Source of the DNA: Pseudomonas fluorescens
GTDB lineage: Bacteria; Pseudomonadota; Gammaproteobacteria; Pseudomonadales; Pseudomonadaceae
Direction of reading: 5' to 3'
Length of the DNA: 64,000 nucleotides
NCBI RefSeq assembly: GCF_003732425.1
Contig: NZ_MOBX01000003.1
Coordinates: 620,001-684,000, forward strand
Shown here in pieces: positions 25,437-33,890 of the stretch. Each line of letters starts with the position of its first letter. Position 1 is the stretch's first letter. The position numbers and the translations under genes were made by a program. The notes beneath the pieces are model-generated. The model saw only the letters and a list, made by a program, of their open reading frames with translations, was not told where the DNA came from and ran no database searches.

Positions 25437-26225
25437 TCAGCGAAAAAACTCACCGGGCGTTTCCCCGAACTGTTGGCGAAACGCCGCAATAAATGCCGAG
25501 GTCGAGTCGTAACCGCAGGCCAGTGCGACGTCAGTGACGCGTTCGCCTTTCTCCAGCGGTGTCAGCGCACCGAGCAGGCGCAAACGCTGACGCCAGGCGC
25601 GGAAGGTCAGGCCGGTGTCGCGCAGAAACAGACGGGTGAGGGTCTTCTCGGTGACACCGAACTTTTCGCTCCAGTGGCTTAGCGTGGTCTGCTGTTCCGG
25701 ATGTTGTTCCAGGCTCAGGTAGATCTGCTTCAAGCGGGCATCTTGCGGCAACGGCAGCATCAGATCGATCTGCGGCGCCTCGGCCAGTTGATCGAGGATC
25801 ACTTGGGCCAGACGTCCGTGCGGGCCGCTTTGGTCGTATTCCACCGGAACCTCACTGAACGCGCGGATCAATTCCCTGAGCAGATCGCTGACGCCGAGTA
25901 CATGACAACGCTCGAGCGCCCATCCGGCGACGCTGCAATCGATGTAGAGGCTGCGCATTTCGGTGTGCGGCGAGCTGAACACCCGATGTGGCACGCCCGC
26001 CGGGATCCACACGGCGCGCTCCGGTGGGGCGACAAAGCGGCCGGCGCTGGTCTGTATTTCCAGCACACCTTGAATCGCGTAGGACAACTGCACCCACGGG
26101 TGGCTGTGGCGCCGGGTCAGTGCGCGATTGGGCAGCGATTCGGTGCGCCCGTAGAGTGGACGCGGCAGGCTGGGCAGCCCGGGAATGCTGCGACGGACGC
26201 TTTTGTCATGTCCTTTAGGCGGCAT
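25437..26225 (-). CDS. AraC-family transcriptional regulator with cupin sensor domain
   Basis: From ATG 26225 (GAAGGG 7 nt upstream) the protein has 262 residues. An N-terminal cupin (RRHSHPWVQLSYAIQG, WIPAGVPHRVFS) is followed by two helix-turn-helix motifs at the C-terminus (LSHWSEKFGVTEKTLTRLF and VTDVALACGYDSTSAFIAAF). It is divergent from the bile-acid-symporter homologue at 26310, 84 bp away, and is the probable regulator of that gene. The longer upstream frame overlaps the symporter gene and is not coding. Confidence 0.9.
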   Translation of the reverse strand: MPPKGHDKSVRRSIPGLPSLPRPLYGRTESLPNRALTRRHSHPWVQLSYAIQGVLEIQTSAGRFVAPPERAVWIPAGVPHRVFSSPHTEMRSLYIDCSVAGWALERCHVLGVSDLLRELIRAFSEVPVEYDQSGPHGRLAQVILDQLAEAPQIDLMLPLPQDARLKQIYLSLEQHPEQQTTLSHWSEKFGVTEKTLTRLFLRDTGLTFRAWRQRLRLLGALTPLEKGERVTDVALACGYDSTSAFIAAFRQQFGETPGEFFR

Positions 26226-26309
26226 CTTGTGGCCCTTCGGCGTTAGTCGGTAATTCGCTGCCACGTTAGAGTCGTCGGCACGCACTGGCAACCCCCGGAT
26301 GAACCGACC

Positions 26310-27308
26310 ATGACTCGCCCACGTTTTTTGCCCGACAACTTCACCCTGACGCTGATCGGCGTCGTGCTGCTGGCCAGTTTCCTGCCGGCCAGCGGCCAAG
26401 TCGCCGTCGGCTTCGGCTGGCTGACCAACATCGCCATCGCGCTGCTGTTTTTCCTGCATGGCGCCAAGCTTTCCCGCGAATCGATCATCGCCGGTGCCGG
26501 TCACTGGCGCCTGCATTTGCTGGTGTTCAGCCTGACCTTTGTGCTGTTCCCGATTCTCGGTCTGGCGCTGAAACCGCTGTTGTCCCCGCTGATCGGCGAT
26601 AAGTTATACATGGGCATGCTCTACCTGTGCGCACTGCCGGCCACGGTGCAGTCGGCGATCGCTTTCACCTCGCTGGCCCGGGGCAATATCCCGGCGGCGA
26701 TCTGCAGCGCGGCGGCATCGAGCCTGTTCGGGATTTTCCTCACGCCATTGTTGGTCACGCTGTTGCTCAACGTGCACGGTGACGGCGGTTCGACGCTGGA
26801 CGCGATCCTGAAAATCAGCGTGCAATTGCTGCTGCCATTCATTGCCGGGCAGATCGCCCGTCGCTGGATCGGTGCGTGGGTCGGGCGCAACAAGAACTGG
26901 CTGAAATTTGTTGATCAGGGCTCGATTCTGTTGGTGGTCTACGGCGCGTTCAGCGAGGCGGTCAACGAAGGCATCTGGCATCAGATTCCGGTCGTTGATC
27001 TGCTGGGATTGGTGGTGGTCTGCTGCATTCTGCTGGCGCTGGTGCTGTTGGCGTCGACGCTGTTGGGCAAGGCGTTCGGCTTCAGCCAGGATGATCGCAT
27101 CACCATCCTTTTCTGCGGCTCGAAAAAGAGTCTGGCCACTGGCGTGCCGATGGCGCAGGTGTTGTTTGCCGGCAGCACGATTGGCGTGTTGATCCTGCCG
27201 TTGATGTTGTTCCATCAGATTCAGTTGATGGTCTGTGCGGTGCTGGCGCAGCGTTATGCCAAACGCCCTGAGTCAGTACCCGAGCTGATGGCGCAGGTGG
27301 ATCCGTGA
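26310..27308 (+). CDS. Bile acid:sodium symporter family (SBF-like) transporter
   Basis: The 332-residue protein has about ten hydrophobic segments with the YfeH/SBF-like motifs LFFLHGAKLSRESI, LPATVQSAIAFTSLARGN and FCGSKKSLATGVPMAQVLF. Members of this bacterial subgroup export or import organic anions; the ligand is unknown. It is probably controlled by the divergent AraC-type regulator. Confidence 0.9.
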   Translation: MTRPRFLPDNFTLTLIGVVLLASFLPASGQVAVGFGWLTNIAIALLFFLHGAKLSRESIIAGAGHWRLHLLVFSLTFVLFPILGLALKPLLSPLIGDKLYMGMLYLCALPATVQSAIAFTSLARGNIPAAICSAAASSLFGIFLTPLLVTLLLNVHGDGGSTLDAILKISVQLLLPFIAGQIARRWIGAWVGRNKNWLKFVDQGSILLVVYGAFSEAVNEGIWHQIPVVDLLGLVVVCCILLALVLLASTLLGKAFGFSQDDRITILFCGSKKSLATGVPMAQVLFAGSTIGVLILPLMLFHQIQLMVCAVLAQRYAKRPESVPELMAQVDP

Positions 27309-27521
27309 TACTGAGAGATAATTTGATTCTCAGGGCGTCGCGCGCAGATGGCCTCGGCAGTCTATTCGACATTTATGGTGATCCGAAAACCAGTCAGTTT
27401 TCGGTTGACTGAATTTTGTCAGGACTACGTTTTCAACTCAGACAGTACTCGCAGCGTTTTTGAGTCTTTCATCATGGTACGATTCGGCGGTTTTTAGGGA
27501 AATTCAACTGAAGGGTCCATT

Positions 27522-28292
27522 ATGGATAATGAGAATGGCGTGATCTCCGCTTTTGTAGATAATCTGAACAATCTGGCGGCAAAGTGCGGAGCAATCTTCA
27601 AGCATTATCCAACGGGTGGCGCTGATAGAAAATTATTGGGTGATGCTGTATTCACAAATTCAGTGAACTATAGTTTGGTTGAGTTCAAAGATTCCCTGTC
27701 GAAAAATAAATCTGAAAAAAAGAAGAATTTACGCGTATACCCGGTTTGTGAGTCGCTTTATGAGAACTCGCGTATGCGGGAGCTTCATAATAAATGCCAT
27801 TTCTTTGCTGGGGATGATGTGGATGGTGCGCAGACTTTCTATATCTACCGGGACGCGGTATGTAATACGCAAGTGTTGCAAGGATTCTTCGGAGAGCGAT
27901 TGAAGTGCTTGTATACTAAGTGTGATCCAAGCAAAGAAATTGAATTGTATGATTATGCCGTTGATCTGTTCTCCGGCGGTTCTCTGTATGCATTGCCCGC
28001 CAAAGAGTTTGATGAGTATCTTAATATGCTTGTCAGCGTCACTACGAAGGGTAAAAAAGGAAGTGAAATTTGTTTGATAGCTGCACGGCGAGACGAGAAA
28101 AACAAATGTTTCTCCATACGCTTTGACAGTGTCGGTGAACTGCATGAATGGTTTCAGAAAGAGGTTTTGAGGATCACAAAAAACAATAGCCCGGGTAGTG
28201 GGCAAACAGATGCGTCAGGTTCGAAGCCGAAATCCAATCCGCTAAAACCTTCAAAATCAGGTGGTAGTGGCGGCTGGGACGGCCCGAGCTGA
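27522..28292 (+). CDS. AT-rich orphan gene, possible PD-(D/E)XK-type domain
   Basis: I do not recognise the family of this 256-residue protein. Base composition and codon use (many AAA, ATA, TTT) differ sharply from its neighbours, pointing to transfer. Near the N-terminus the pattern KLLGDAVFTN...YSLVEFKDS gives Asp41 and Glu54-x-Lys56 with the spacing of a PD-(D/E)XK nuclease core. Several Cys and aromatic residues follow (CHFFAGDDVDGAQTFYIYRD). The C-terminal 30 residues are a low-complexity Ser/Gly/Pro/Lys tail ending GGSGGWDGPS. No signal peptide or membrane segment is visible. A defence or accessory role is possible but unproven. Confidence 0.7.
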   Translation: MDNENGVISAFVDNLNNLAAKCGAIFKHYPTGGADRKLLGDAVFTNSVNYSLVEFKDSLSKNKSEKKKNLRVYPVCESLYENSRMRELHNKCHFFAGDDVDGAQTFYIYRDAVCNTQVLQGFFGERLKCLYTKCDPSKEIELYDYAVDLFSGGSLYALPAKEFDEYLNMLVSVTTKGKKGSEICLIAARRDEKNKCFSIRFDSVGELHEWFQKEVLRITKNNSPGSGQTDASGSKPKSNPLKPSKSGGSGGWDGPS

Positions 28293-28475
28293 GGGGCTAG
28301 AATTGATCTGGAGCGTTAGATCATATTTCTCTCTGGACAAACCAAGGTCCAAAAAGGCGCTGGAAAATCACTCGGTTCAAATACACAAGCGCTAACTTCC
28401 CCCCGAATATCTCACCGTCGCCGCAGCCCGGGAGGGCACGTTCAACTCGCGCTCTTCATGACTGACCCATTGTCA

Positions 28476-28500
28476 TCGCCAGCAGGCTGGCTCCTACAGC
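28476..28500. repeat. Single REP element
   Basis: CCAGCAGGCTGGCTCCTACAG is a lone, diverged REP half. The rest of the 214-bp gap 28293-28506 shows nothing recognisable. Confidence 0.6.
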
Positions 28501-28506
28501 TTCAGA

Positions 28507-28813
28507 TCAGCGCTTGCACAGGTAATCTTGAGTGATGGTGGTTTGCAGGCAGTTGTATTGCTCCATGGTCCGGCAGATGTTTTTCTCGGAGCCGATGACC
28601 TCGGCATTTTTATAACCCCAAGTCTTGCAGCGTTGCGCGGCGACTGTCAGGCCTTGTTCGGCGCTGGTCTGGCCGCTTTCGAATTGACCCAGTTCATAGG
28701 AGACCTGGACGACGCGATCGTTTGCTGCCGCCGGTGGCTTCCCATTGTTTTGGAGTGGCGCAGCCGGTGACGAGCAGGGCGCTAAGTTTGAGTGTTGCGA
28801 TCAGGGATTTCAT
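28507..28813 (-). pseudogene. YecR-like lipoprotein, frameshifted
   Basis: ATG 28813 (AAGGAAG upstream) begins MKSLIATLKLSALLVTGC, a lipoprotein signal with lipobox VTGC, then ATPKQWEATGGS. The frame then runs into a stop within a few codons, but the next frame continues NDRVVQVSYELGQFESGQ and ends TQDYLCKR before TGA 28507-28509. Joined, the two parts make a ~101-residue YecR-family (PF13992) lipoprotein. The switch falls at an AAA run near 28723, equal to one extra base or two missing. It may be a true inactivation or a sequencing error. Confidence 0.75.
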
Positions 28814-29005
28814 GGTGTTTCTTCCTTGGTGTTGTTCTGATTTCCAGGCACAACGATCCCGCACGCTGCGAACGGGCAACGTTGAGGAACATTGGGGTTG
28901 CGGGGGAATATAACGCCAGCGGACAGGGCGGTCGACTAGCACAAATGTGCTAGTGCGGCGCGCAACAGGCGGCTCGCTGGAGCCGTCTGCCGGGCCTGGG
29001 GAGAA

Positions 29006-29614
29006 TTATTGCGGGCTGTTGAACTGGTCGGAATAACTACCCGTCATCAACGCGGAGGCAACACGATCAGAGCCAACGCCGACACGCGAATAGGCAACCC
29101 GGTTGACGCCGGTACGATCAGCGCCATCAGAAGCGACCGCGCCTGCACCGAGATGATCAGAACCGTCAGAAGCGAACGCCCCCGCGCCAACATGATCAGC
29201 GCCATCAGAGGCTACCGCGCCAGCACCGACATGATCAGCACCGTCGGAGGCTACCGCGCCAGCACCGACATGAGCGGCCCCGTCAGAAGCCACCGCGCCA
29301 GCGCCAACATGGTCGGCCCCGTCAGACGCAACAGCGCCCGCACCGACATGGTCAGCACCGTCAGAAGCCACGGCGCCTGCACCGACATGGTCAGCACCGT
29401 CAGAAGCCACGGCGCCCGCGCCAACATGATCGGCGCCGTCAGAAGCGACCGCACCTGCGCCAACATGATCTGAGCCATCTGAAGCTACCGACCCGGCACC
29501 CACATGATCCGATCCATCGGACGCCAACGCCTGCGGCTGCGCCGCCCAGACATTGGGCACCACCACGGTCGCCACGACCGCCAGAAGCACGCCTGACAAT
29601 AGCTTGTGTTTCAT
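29006..29614 (-). CDS. Secreted protein with ten 13-residue tandem repeats
   Basis: GGAG 6 nt before ATG 29614 sets the start; the product has 202 residues with a signal peptide (MKHKLLSGVLLAVVATVVV, cleavage near VWA-AQP). From residue 30 to 159 it is ten tandem copies of VASDGADHVGAGA with little variation, then a partial copy and a tail NRVAYSRVGVGSDRVAS...YSDQF. Each unit carries Asp-Gly-x-Asp-His, so the repeat array could bind divalent metal; that is inference. Near-identical DNA units imply recent expansion and likely copy-number variation between strains. I know similar hypothetical proteins in pseudomonads but no function. Confidence 0.8.
   Translation of the reverse strand: MKHKLLSGVLLAVVATVVVPNVWAAQPQALASDGSDHVGAGSVASDGSDHVGAGAVASDGADHVGAGAVASDGADHVGAGAVASDGADHVGAGAVASDGADHVGAGAVASDGAAHVGAGAVASDGADHVGAGAVASDGADHVGAGAFASDGSDHLGAGAVASDGADRTGVNRVAYSRVGVGSDRVASALMTGSYSDQFNSPQ
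29138..29527 (-). repeat. 39-bp in-frame tandem repeats, ten units
   Basis: The DNA encoding VASDGADHVGAGA repeats every 39 bp within the secreted protein gene. Unit boundaries coincide with codons, so gain or loss of units keeps the frame. Confidence 0.9.
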
Positions 29615-29626
29615 AGTTTTCTCCAT

Positions 29627-30127
29627 GACCCGGCAGCCGCAAAGCGATAAGGCGTTGTTGCCAAGTGTTCGCTGGTGCTGCGAACCATTGGCCTGGGTCA
29701 GTCTGGTGGGCGAAAGGCACGGGCACACCGTCAGGTGTGCGGGTGTCGACAGAATCATGATCGAACCGATTGAGTATAGATCGCGATTGCGAGCCGGGGC
29801 GGTGGAGGAGCGACGAGCGTTAGGCGCTTCTCTTCCTGCGCGATTCAGGCAAAGCTCGAATCAGTCTAAAAACACTGATCCACGTTGACGAACCTTTGCT
29901 AGGCTCAAAGATGTAGGCGAAGACGCAGACTGATGCGCAATCGGATAGCAAGGGGGCGTGGGGCGCGCTCCGAAAGGTACACGGTTAGAAAGATCTCCGC
30001 GCTGAGATCCAGCCCTTATGCCGTGTGAAGCAGCCGAGGCCGTACCTTTTCAATTTGGCCTGGTACTGTGGGAAGCCCGATAAACCTTGTAAGCCAGAGA
30101 CCAGCACTGGCCGCCTGCTCAAACACC
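29627..30127. other. Gene-free stretch, possible transcript ending at 30152
   Basis: No protein gene is supported here. The right half (about 29885-30150, + strand) begins with TTGACG, has several short GC-rich stems, and ends in a terminator-like hairpin, so an unidentified non-coding RNA is possible. I could not match it to a known Pseudomonas sRNA. Confidence 0.3.
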
Positions 30128-30152
30128 AAAGCCCGCTTCGTGCGGGCTTTGT
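30128..30152 (+). terminator. Rho-independent terminator-like hairpin
   Basis: AAAGCCCGC-TTCGT-GCGGGCTTT followed by GTCGTT. The T-tract is weak, but the stem is perfect. No protein gene on the + strand feeds into it. Confidence 0.6.
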
Positions 30153-30180
30153 CGTTCTCCACAGATCTCCCGCGTACCCC

Positions 30181-30222
30181 TGTGGCGAGGGGATTTATCC
30201 CCGTTGGGCTGCGATGCAGCCC
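30181..30222. repeat. REP element, family TGTGGCGAGGGGATTTATCCCC
   Basis: A single copy of TGTGGCGAGGGGATTTATCC lies just beyond the 3' end of the cystathionine gamma-lyase gene. Confidence 0.8.
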
Positions 30223-30232
30223 CTTCAAAGAA

Positions 30233-31405
30233 TCACATCTTAGCCAAAGCCTGCGCCAAATCCGCCCGCAGATCCTCAACATCCTCAACCCCCACCGACA
30301 GCCGCACCAACCCGTCACCAATCCCCAGTTTTGCCCGAGTATCAGCCGGAATGGTCGCGTGGGTCATGATCGCCGGATGCTCGATCAGGCTTTCCACACC
30401 GCCCAGACTTTCCGCCAGGGCGAAGATCTTCACGTTCTCCAAAAACCGCCGTGCACCGGCCAGATCGCTGTTCAGATCCACGGAAATCATCCCGCCGAAA
30501 CCGCGCATCTGGCGCTTGGCCAACTCATGCTGTGGATGCGAGGCCAGCCCCGGATAGTAGACGCGTTTGACCTGCGGCTGCTGTTCCAGCCACTGCGCCA
30601 GGTCCAGCGCATTGCTGCAATGACGCTCCATGCGCAGTGCCAGGGTTTTCACCCCGCGCAAGGTCAGGAACGCATCGAACGGCCCGGCAATCGCACCGAC
30701 GGCGTTTTGTAGAAAACCCAGTTTCTCCGCCAGTTCAGCGTTTTGCCCGACCACGGCAATCCCGCCGATCACGTCGGAGTGGCCGTTCAAATACTTGGTG
30801 GTCGAGTGCAGCACGATGTCGAAACCCAACTCCAGCGGCCGCTGGATATACGGGCTGGCAAAGGTGTTGTCGGCCACGCTGATGATCCCGCGTGCACGGC
30901 AGATACGGGCGATAGCGGCGAGGTCCGACAGGCTCAGCAGCGGGTTGGTCGGTGACTCGACAATCACCAGGCGTGTGTCGTCCTGCAGCGCCGCTTCGAA
31001 CGCCGCCAGGTCAGTCAGATCGACGTAGCTGAAACGGTGTCCGGCACTGCGCTGACGGACCTTGTCGAACAGGCGGAACGTGCCGCCGTACAAGTCATTG
31101 CCGGAGATGACGTGCGAACCGGCATCGATCAGTTCGAGCACCGTGGAAATCGTTGCCAGCCCGGAAGCAAAGGCGAACGCGCGGGTGCCACCTTCAAGGT
31201 CCGCCACGCAACGCTCAAGGGCAAAACGTGTCGGGTTGTGCGAGCGCCCGTAATCGAAACCCTTGTGCACGCCGGGGCTGTCTTGCAGGTAGGTGGAGTT
31301 GGCGTAGATCGGCGGCATCAGCGCGCCGGTGGTCGGGTCCGGTTCCTGCCCGGCGTGGATCACCCGGGTCGCAAAGCCTTGGGATTTATCGTCGTGCTGA
31401 CTCAT
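30233..31405 (-). CDS. Cystathionine gamma-lyase / trans-sulfuration PLP enzyme
   Basis: The 390-residue Cys/Met-metabolism PLP enzyme has the cofactor lysine K204 in STTKYLNGHSD, the YGRSHNPTR substrate motif, SGLATISTVL, and ESPTNP. Its start overlaps the cystathionine beta-synthase stop as ATGA. Together the two form the reverse transsulfuration pathway from homocysteine to cysteine, equivalent to the mccA/mccB or PA0399-PA0400 type pair. Sequence alone cannot exclude gamma-synthase activity, but the partner gene makes lyase the better call. Confidence 0.9.
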   Translation of the reverse strand: MSQHDDKSQGFATRVIHAGQEPDPTTGALMPPIYANSTYLQDSPGVHKGFDYGRSHNPTRFALERCVADLEGGTRAFAFASGLATISTVLELIDAGSHVISGNDLYGGTFRLFDKVRQRSAGHRFSYVDLTDLAAFEAALQDDTRLVIVESPTNPLLSLSDLAAIARICRARGIISVADNTFASPYIQRPLELGFDIVLHSTTKYLNGHSDVIGGIAVVGQNAELAEKLGFLQNAVGAIAGPFDAFLTLRGVKTLALRMERHCSNALDLAQWLEQQPQVKRVYYPGLASHPQHELAKRQMRGFGGMISVDLNSDLAGARRFLENVKIFALAESLGGVESLIEHPAIMTHATIPADTRAKLGIGDGLVRLSVGVEDVEDLRADLAQALAKM

Positions 31406-32778
31406 GCGAGGGATCTCCGTAATTGGTTGAGCATGTCGGTGCGGGTGATCAGGCCATGGAAGCCCGATGCATCGGCGATGATCGCGACGAGGCCACGGCT
31501 GAGCACCGCTTCCAGCTCAGCAAGGCTGGCGCCCGGGGCGAGGGTCTGCAGCTTGTCGGTCATCACGCTGGACACCGATTGGCTGAAGCGGGCGGCATCT
31601 TCGTGCACCGCCAGCAGGATGTCCGATTCGTCGATCACCCCGACCAGTTGCTTGCCTTCCACCAGCACCGGCAGTTGCGAGACATCGGCAAGGCGCATGC
31701 GCTGAAATGCGGTCAGCAGCGTATCGCCAGGGCCGACGCTGATCACGCGGCCGTCCTCGAAACGTCGGGCGATCAGGTCGCGCAAGTCGCCGTAGCCTTT
31801 GCGCTGCAACAAACCTTGATCGGTCATCCACTGGTCGTTGTAGACCTTCGACAAGTAGCGTGTGCCGGTGTCGCAAACGAAGCTGACCACACGTTTCGGC
31901 TCGGTCTGTTCGCGGCAATAACGCAGTGCGGCGGCGAGCAGGGTGCCGGTCGATGAGCCGCCGAGAATGCCTTCGGCCTTGAGCAACTGGCGGGCGTGAG
32001 CGAAGCTTTCTTCATCGCTGATCGAGTAGGCGTGGCGCACGCTGGAGAGGTCGGTGATCGACGGGATGAAATCCTCGCCGATGCCTTCCACCGCCCATGA
32101 CCCGGGCTTGGGCAGGGAGCCGTCGCGGCTGTATTGCGCCATTACCGAACCGACCGGGTCGGCCAAGACCATTTCCAGATCCGGCTGCACGCGTTTGAAG
32201 AAGCGGCTCAGGCCCGTCAGCGTGCCGGCCGAACCGACACCGACGACGATGGCGTCCAGGTCATGTTCGGTCTGCGCCCAGATCTCCGGCGCGGTGCTGC
32301 ATTCGTGGGCCAGCGGGTTGGCCGGGTTGTTGAACTGGTCGGCGAAAAACGCGCCGGGAATGTCTTTCGCCAAACGCGCGGCGACGTCCTGGTAATACTC
32401 GGGGTGACCCTTGCCGACGTCGGAACGGGTGATGTGCACCTCGGCGCCCATGGCCTTCAAGTGCAGGACTTTCTCGGTGGACATTTTGTCCGGCACCACC
32501 AGCACCACGCGATAACCTTTGGCGCGGCCAACCAGTGCCAGGCCCAGGCCGGTGTTGCCGGCGGTGGCCTCAACGATGGTGCCACCGGGTTGCAGACGAC
32601 CATCACGCTCAGCGGCGTCGATCATGGCCAGACCGATGCGGTCCTTGATCGACCCCCCGGGGTTCTGCGATTCGAGTTTGAGAAACAGCGTGCAAGGCCC
32701 GGTGTCGAAGCGGGTGACTTGAACCAGCGGAGTGTTGCCTATCAGCCCAAGTACCGCAGGGCGTGATTCCTTTGACAT
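31402..32778 (-). CDS. Cystathionine beta-synthase
   Basis: The 458-residue protein has the PLP-binding K45 in NPGGSIKDRIG, the substrate loop TAGNTGLG, GVGSAGTLTG and the cofactor-phosphate loop SSTGTLLAA. After about residue 340 come two CBS domains (DGRVISVGPGDTLLTAF, ARFSQSVSSVMTDKLQTLA) as in eukaryotic-type CBS. It condenses serine with homocysteine to cystathionine. It is the first gene of a two-gene operon with the gamma-lyase. A promoter candidate lies at 32836-32864. Confidence 0.92.
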   Translation of the reverse strand: MSKESRPAVLGLIGNTPLVQVTRFDTGPCTLFLKLESQNPGGSIKDRIGLAMIDAAERDGRLQPGGTIVEATAGNTGLGLALVGRAKGYRVVLVVPDKMSTEKVLHLKAMGAEVHITRSDVGKGHPEYYQDVAARLAKDIPGAFFADQFNNPANPLAHECSTAPEIWAQTEHDLDAIVVGVGSAGTLTGLSRFFKRVQPDLEMVLADPVGSVMAQYSRDGSLPKPGSWAVEGIGEDFIPSITDLSSVRHAYSISDEESFAHARQLLKAEGILGGSSTGTLLAAALRYCREQTEPKRVVSFVCDTGTRYLSKVYNDQWMTDQGLLQRKGYGDLRDLIARRFEDGRVISVGPGDTLLTAFQRMRLADVSQLPVLVEGKQLVGVIDESDILLAVHEDAARFSQSVSSVMTDKLQTLAPGASLAELEAVLSRGLVAIIADASGFHGLITRTDMLNQLRRSLA

Positions 32779-32835
32779 TTCTTCACCTCTTAGTGGTGTT
32801 GATCGCGTTCCATTCGCGGGGAAAGACTCGCGTGC

Positions 32836-32864
32836 AACATAGGCTCAGACATCAACTGTCGCAA
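32836..32864 (-). promoter_or_regulatory. Candidate sigma-70 promoter of the transsulfuration operon
   Basis: Reading the minus strand, TTGCGA and TATGTT are spaced by 17 bp, about 60 bp before the CBS start. The remainder of the 347-bp gap 32779-33125 shows nothing recognisable. Confidence 0.4.
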
Positions 32865-33125
32865 CCTTTAGTAGGTTGGAATTACTGCCATTTCGATCTA
32901 ACGATAGAACTAAAGCACAAAGCGCGTGAGGCGATTCGAGCGCGTTTACATTCAGGCGCCATTGAGTATTCAAAGGGCGTCTTCATGGGCACGAACAGCT
33001 TGATCTGGGCTGAGACTTCCTGCTGCAACCACCGATCTGAGGATGGCGCATCGCGCAGGTTCCAGCCTGAGGTAGTTGCCACCGATTAGCCGAATAGCAT
33101 CCGTGAACAACCTAGTGGCACAACG

Positions 33126-33890
33126 TCATGAGTGAAAGCGCAGAATCTGCGCCCCATCAAACGGGTCCGTCAGGTAATGCGCCTTGACCCCGAACGTCTG
33201 CTGTAAGCGCTGCGGTGTCAGCACTTCCAGCGGCTCGCCCAGCGCCACCAGTCGCCCGCGCTCCAGCACCGCCAGACGATCACATTTCAATGCCTGATTA
33301 AGATCATGCAGTGCGATCAGCGTGGTCACAGGCAGCGCCTGCACCACGTTGAGAATGGTCAGTTGATGCTGAATGTCGAGATGGTTGGCCGGCTCGTCCA
33401 GCAAGAGAATCTGCGGCCGTTGCGCCAATGCCCGGGCGATGTGCACCCGCTGTCGTTCACCACCGGACAGGCTGCGCCAGAGGCGCGTGCGCAAGTGCAT
33501 GGCGTCAACATCGGTGAGTGCCTGCTGGACGATGGCGTCGTCCGCGTCCGACCACGGTTGCAGCGCCGACAGCCAAGGCGTGCGCCCCAGCGCCACGGCA
33601 TCAAACACGCGAATGCCGTCATCGGTGTCGGCCTGTTGTTCGACCACCGCGAGTTTTTGCGCGATGCTGCGTCGGGCCATTTTGCCCAGGCGCTGACCGT
33701 CGAGCAGGACCTCGCCAGCGCTCGGTTCGCGCAGGCCGGCAAGCAGTTTGAGCAGGGTGGATTTGCCCGAGCCATTCGGCCCGACAATACCCAATGTCTC
33801 GCCGCGCTGGACTTCGAGGCTGACACCATTGAGCAACTCGGCGCCGCGCACCCTGAAGCTCAGACCGGAACAACTCAGAACACTGCTCAT
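33126..33890 (-). CDS. ABC transporter ATPase, BtuD/FecE-like (cobalamin-type importer)
   Basis: The 254-residue ATPase has Walker A GPNGSGKSTLL, signature LSGGERQRVHIARAL, Walker B ILLLDEPANHLD and the switch His in LIALHDLNQAL. These place it in the iron-chelate/B12 importer group (FecE/BtuD/HmuV). It overlaps the permease gene by four bases. With the permease and binding protein it forms an operon behind a cobalamin riboswitch, so a corrinoid is the likely ligand. Confidence 0.92.
   Translation of the reverse strand: MSSVLSCSGLSFRVRGAELLNGVSLEVQRGETLGIVGPNGSGKSTLLKLLAGLREPSAGEVLLDGQRLGKMARRSIAQKLAVVEQQADTDDGIRVFDAVALGRTPWLSALQPWSDADDAIVQQALTDVDAMHLRTRLWRSLSGGERQRVHIARALAQRPQILLLDEPANHLDIQHQLTILNVVQALPVTTLIALHDLNQALKCDRLAVLERGRLVALGEPLEVLTPQRLQQTFGVKAHYLTDPFDGAQILRFHS

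Noticed and set aside
29138..29527. Regular 39-bp repeats considered as a CRISPR array
   Set aside because: Units are contiguous, in frame and without unique spacers; they encode a secreted repeat protein.
29885..30152. A named Pseudomonas sRNA (such as an Rsm-, Crc- or 6S-type RNA)
   Set aside because: No repeated GGA loops, CA-motifs or known 6S/SRP core could be recognised; only a generic terminator-like hairpin is seen.
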